DNA from: Pardosa pseudoannulata
Lineage: Eukaryota; Arthropoda; Arachnida; Araneae; Lycosidae
Length of the DNA: 64,000 nucleotides
NCBI GenBank assembly: GCA_032207245.1
Contig: CM063502.1
Coordinates: forward strand, 72,101,616 to 72,165,615
Direction of reading: 5' to 3'
In this document: positions 60,109 through 64,000 of the stretch, piece by piece
Position numbering within the stretch: the stretch's first letter is position 1
Layout of the letters: each line of letters opens with the position of its first letter
Program-made: the position numbers and the translations under genes
Notes under the pieces: model-generated
Told to the model about the DNA's origin: nothing
The model's input: the letters and a program-made list of their open reading frames with translations, nothing else
Databases searched by the model: none

Positions 60109-63100
60109 AAATCCTATTTTACATGCAATATTTTATTGATGCATATTATTTACACAAATTACACCCATCATTATTTGATAGAAATTCCCTTATATATCCT
60201 TGATCTTTAAGTAGCTGTGGTCATGATATAATCGGTTTTATCTAAATAATATAAACTGATTTATTTACTTTCTTATTCCGTATGCTGTACAAACCTGTAA
60301 TTTAAATACACAATTCACCTCACTTAATATTTCTTTTTCTTTTTTTCTTCTTTTCGTGTTTGTAAAAAATGGCAAATGTAATCCACACAATTTTTTACCT
60401 TTTAAAACTTCCGCATAATTCTGGTATTCTAATAGGAATTGAATTTCAAACTAGGACGCGCATTTTCCTGAGTCTTCTTAATATTATGCATTAAAAAAAA
60501 ATAGTACTTTTTCTAACGTATATTTTTCTAAAGAGTGCTTTGGAGTTTAGTTTGTTTTTGAAATGAAAAAAAGCCAGCTTTAGATAAAAATGCCATTTTA
60601 TTAACGTTATAAATAAAAATACCATTAATCAATAAATATAATTCTTCTTCTAATTTTCACTAATAATTTAAGTGTCCATATGATCCAAATATAAAAGTAT
60701 TCTAACACAAGCCTGCTTATTTTCAGACACAATACGAGAGGTGCTACTGTAAGATAAATAAACTGTTAGATATATTTAAAAAAAAGAATAAACTCATATA
60801 GATATATAGATATAGGCTTAACTGAAGGTTGTACCTTAAAACGCTTTCATTTCTGTTTATGATTCTAACACTAATTAAAGTTAATAGCAGATTATTCCAT
60901 AATGATTTGTCATTTGAAAGAAAAACTTATAGGTATGGATAGTACTGATTAGTATCGATAATTTTTCATTTATTATCAAATTGCAAATATTTCCAACATT
61001 TTAATTATTTTTTATTTGTTAGCCTTTTTCCCTACTCTTCCTCTTTGTATAAACCAGATTTCTAGATATAAATTATGATTTTTTTGTAACATTGTTTATA
61101 TAATGCCAACTTTAATTATATTAATTATTTAGTTTATATATAAATCCTATTTTACATGTAATATTTTATTGATACAGATTATGTATACAAACTACACCTA
61201 CACCCATCATTATTTGATAGAAAATCCTTTATAAATCCTTGATATTTAAGTAGCTGTGCCCATGCTATACTCGGTTTTACTTAAACAATATAAACTGATT
61301 TATTTACTTTGTTAGTCCTTATGTCGTATAAAAATGTAATTTAAATACACAATTCACCTTACTTAATATTTCTTCTTCTTTTTTTCTTTTACTTTTTGCA
61401 AAATTCGGCAAATGTAATCCACACAATTTTTTACCTTTTAAAACTTCCGCATAATTCTGGTATTCTAATAGGAATTGAATTTCAAACTAGGACGCGCATT
61501 TTCCTGAGTCTTCTTAATATTATGCATTAAAAAAAAATAGTACTTTTTCTAACGTATATTTTTCTAAAGAGTGCTTTGGAGTTTAGTTTGTTTTTGAAAT
61601 GAAAAAAAGCCAGCTTTAGATAAAAATGCCATTTTATTAACGTTATAAATAAAAATACCATTAATCAATAAATATAATTCTTCTTCTAATTTTCACTAAT
61701 AATTTAAGTGTCCATATGATCCAAATATAAAAGTATTCTAACACAAGCCTGCTTATTTTCAGACACAATACGAGAGGTGCTACTGTAAGATAAATAAACT
61801 GTTAGATATATTTAAAAAAAAGAATAAACTCATATAGATATATAGATATAGGCTTAACTGAAGGTTGTACCTTAAAACGCTTTCATTTCTGTTTATGATT
61901 CTAACACTAATTAAAGTTAATAGCAGATTATTCCATAATGATTTGTCATTTGAAAGAAAAACTTATAGGTATGGATAGTACTGATTAGTATCGATAATTT
62001 TTCATTTATTATCAAATTGCAAATATTTCCAACATTTTAATTATTTTTTATTTGTTAGCCTTTTCCCTACTCTTTCTCTTTGTATAAACCAGATTTCTAG
62101 ATATAAATTATGATTTTTTGTAACATTGTTTATATAATGCCAACTTTAATGTATATTAATTATTTAGTTTATATATAAATCCTATTTTACATGTAATATT
62201 TTATTGATACAGATTTTGTATACAAACTACACCCATCATTATTTGATAGTAATTCGCTTAAGTCTCCTTGATCTTTAAATAGATGTGCCCATACTATACT
62301 CGGCTTTTACCTAAACAATATAAACTGATTTTACTTTCGTAGATCGCATGCCGTACAAACCTGTAATTTATATACACAATTCACCTCACTTAATATTTCT
62401 TCTTTTTTTTACTGTTTGTAAAAAATGGCAAATGCAATCCGCACACTTTTTTTTAGCTTTTAAAATTTCCGCATAATTCTGGTATTCTAATAGGAATTGA
62501 ATTTCAAACTAGGACGCGCATTTTCCTGAGTCTTCTTAATAGTATGCATTAAAAAAATAGTACTTTTTCTAACGTATATTTTTCTAAAGTGTACTTTGAA
62601 GTTTGTTTTGTTTTTGAAATAAAAACCGAACTTTAAATAAAAATGCCATTTTATTAATGTTATAAATAAAAATTCCATCCATCAATAAATATAATTCTTC
62701 TCACAATTTTGAGTAAAAATTTAAATATTCATATGCTTAAAAAATAAAAGTATTTAACAGAAATCTGCTTATTTTCAGACACAATACGAGAAATAAGCTA
62801 TTAGATATATTTAGAAATAAAAATAAATTCATATATATACCTATAGTCTTAACTAAAGATTGTACCTTAATTTATGTTGGTGATTCTAACACTAATAACT
62901 TTAATAGCAAATTATGATTAATGTTTTGTCCTTTGAAAGAAAATCTTATAGGTATGGATAGGCATGGTTAGTATCGATAATCCTTCATTTATTATCAAAT
63001 TGTAACTATTTCCAATATTTTAATTATTTTGTATTTGTTAGCCTTTCTCCCTACCCTTTCACCTCTTATAAACCAGATTTCCAGATATAAATTATGATTT

Positions 63101-63150
63101 TCTGTAACATTGTTTATATTATGCCAACTTTAGTTTATATCAATTTACTT
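60109..63150 (+). repeat. Three-copy tandem array, unit about 1034 bp
   Basis: AAATCCTATTTTACATG starts units at 60109, 61142 and 62177 (periods 1033 and 1035). The last unit ends near ATGCCAACTTTAG at about 63140. Units 1 and 2 differ clearly in their first about 280 bp, but from about 60390 to 61005 unit 1 is identical to unit 2 as far as I can read. Unit 3 differs from both throughout. It has no conserved open frame. Recurring landmarks include GGACGCGCATTTTCCTGAGT and GGTATGGATAG. Confidence 0.96.
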
Positions 63151-64000
63151 TTTGGGGTTTAATCCTTGCTTTGTTTTGTATACTTACAATAAGATAATGT
63201 TCATTGATTTCTTATGGGATATTTTTTTAAATTCAAAATTAATATTTATTGGTATTTAGCTCCTAATATAGATAAATATACTTTAAATAAAAAAAGTGTA
63301 GCAAGGAAGTTTCACTCCATTAATCTCTCTTGTAACAGAAAGATTTTAAATGCCATTACTGCGATAACATCCATGAGATAGCATCCGATTTTGAAGTTTA
63401 CTGTTTATCTTCAAATGAAGTTTTGAGCATAAAAATTTATGATGCTTTTTATCAGATTTTTTATTTTATCACCGCAGATTTTTTATCCATATTGGATAGA
63501 AAAAAACGTATCAAATCAAGGGATGTGTCTTCTAATGATACTGAAAGCGAACCTAAGCAAAAAAATAATATAAGACTATAAATCACCGTCTAAAAGGAAT
63601 GTCTTGAGAACAATGACATTCCACTATGGTTTTTTAATGTAAATTTAATAATGTTACTGTATTACAAAATATAATGGTTGAATTTTAATAGGCAATAGAG
63701 CTAGGGATTCTTCATTTATAATTTTTATTCTGTAAAATGACTTCAGTTAAAAAAATAAAAAAAACCTATCAAATATAAAATATCTAAAAACGAAACGCTG
63801 ATGTTTTTATTAAAGTAATTTTGATTTATATTTATCTATAATAAAATTATTGCATACATGTAAGCAGTAAATAAAATTAAAAAAAAGCGAACAAAATGCA
63901 GAAATTTTAGACAAAAGTATCAACTTGTAAAATTAGTAATAGGTGATGTTAGAAAAGAAGATAACATCAATGTTAAGTAAACATATATGCTCAGTATAAT
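63151..64000. other. AT-rich stretch, nothing recognised
   Basis: No supported gene, RNA or repeat to the end of the window. Confidence 0.5.

Overview
This window is nuclear DNA from a eukaryote. It is very AT-rich, has no operons or ribosome-binding sites, and is built almost entirely of repeats and decayed mobile elements. The combination of Tc1/mariner and piggyBac DNA transposons, a tRNA-derived SINE, a non-LTR retrotransposon tail and very long (AT)n microsatellites points to an arthropod. A spider is my best guess from the style of the repeats, but this is inference and not proof. No complete host gene can be recognised. One short segment (31195-31348) looks like the last coding exon of a host gene, and one reading frame (32977-33342, minus) looks coding-like but is unidentified.

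Layout. 1-2080: an (AT)n tract, then plain AT-rich DNA. 2081-2275: a SINE with target-site duplications. About 2557-4656: a long inverted repeat with two arms of about 630 bp. 4657-13100: mostly featureless, with a 0.6 kb (AT)n tract at 7951. 13.1-13.9 kb: a LINE RNase H-region fragment and an old SINE. 14.8-20.2 kb: a duplication-rich block holding a 696-bp tandem duplication with a nested SINE, a three-copy 685-bp array, and a homologous pair that brackets both. 23847-25351: a complete Tc1/mariner element with an uninterrupted transposase. 25696-26254: a piggyBac-type MITE that still carries the transposase C-terminal Cys-rich domain. 27.2-31.9 kb: three long (AT)n tracts, a 172-bp tandem duplication and the candidate exon. 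32.4-37.5 kb: a diverged four-copy repeat interrupted by a dead piggyBac (34587-36336). 41.2-43.2 kb: a compound microsatellite, a second piggyBac family pseudogene and an adjacent MITE-like structure. 48-53.5 kb: three local tandem duplications. 55194-56895: a second copy of the 34.6-kb piggyBac family, in the opposite orientation. 58.5 kb: a dispersed-repeat copy. 60.1-63.15 kb: a three-copy 1.03-kb tandem array.

How the parts relate. The only protein machinery visible is transposition machinery. The Tc1 transposase is the only open one and could act on its own matching terminal repeats. All piggyBac copies are broken. The tandem arrays show traces of unequal crossing-over and gene conversion, so the window is best read as a record of repeat turnover. 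I did not find a convincing undescribed molecular system. The most informative signals are the mosaic arrays, the 97%-like long inverted repeat and the apparently fresh Tc1 element.
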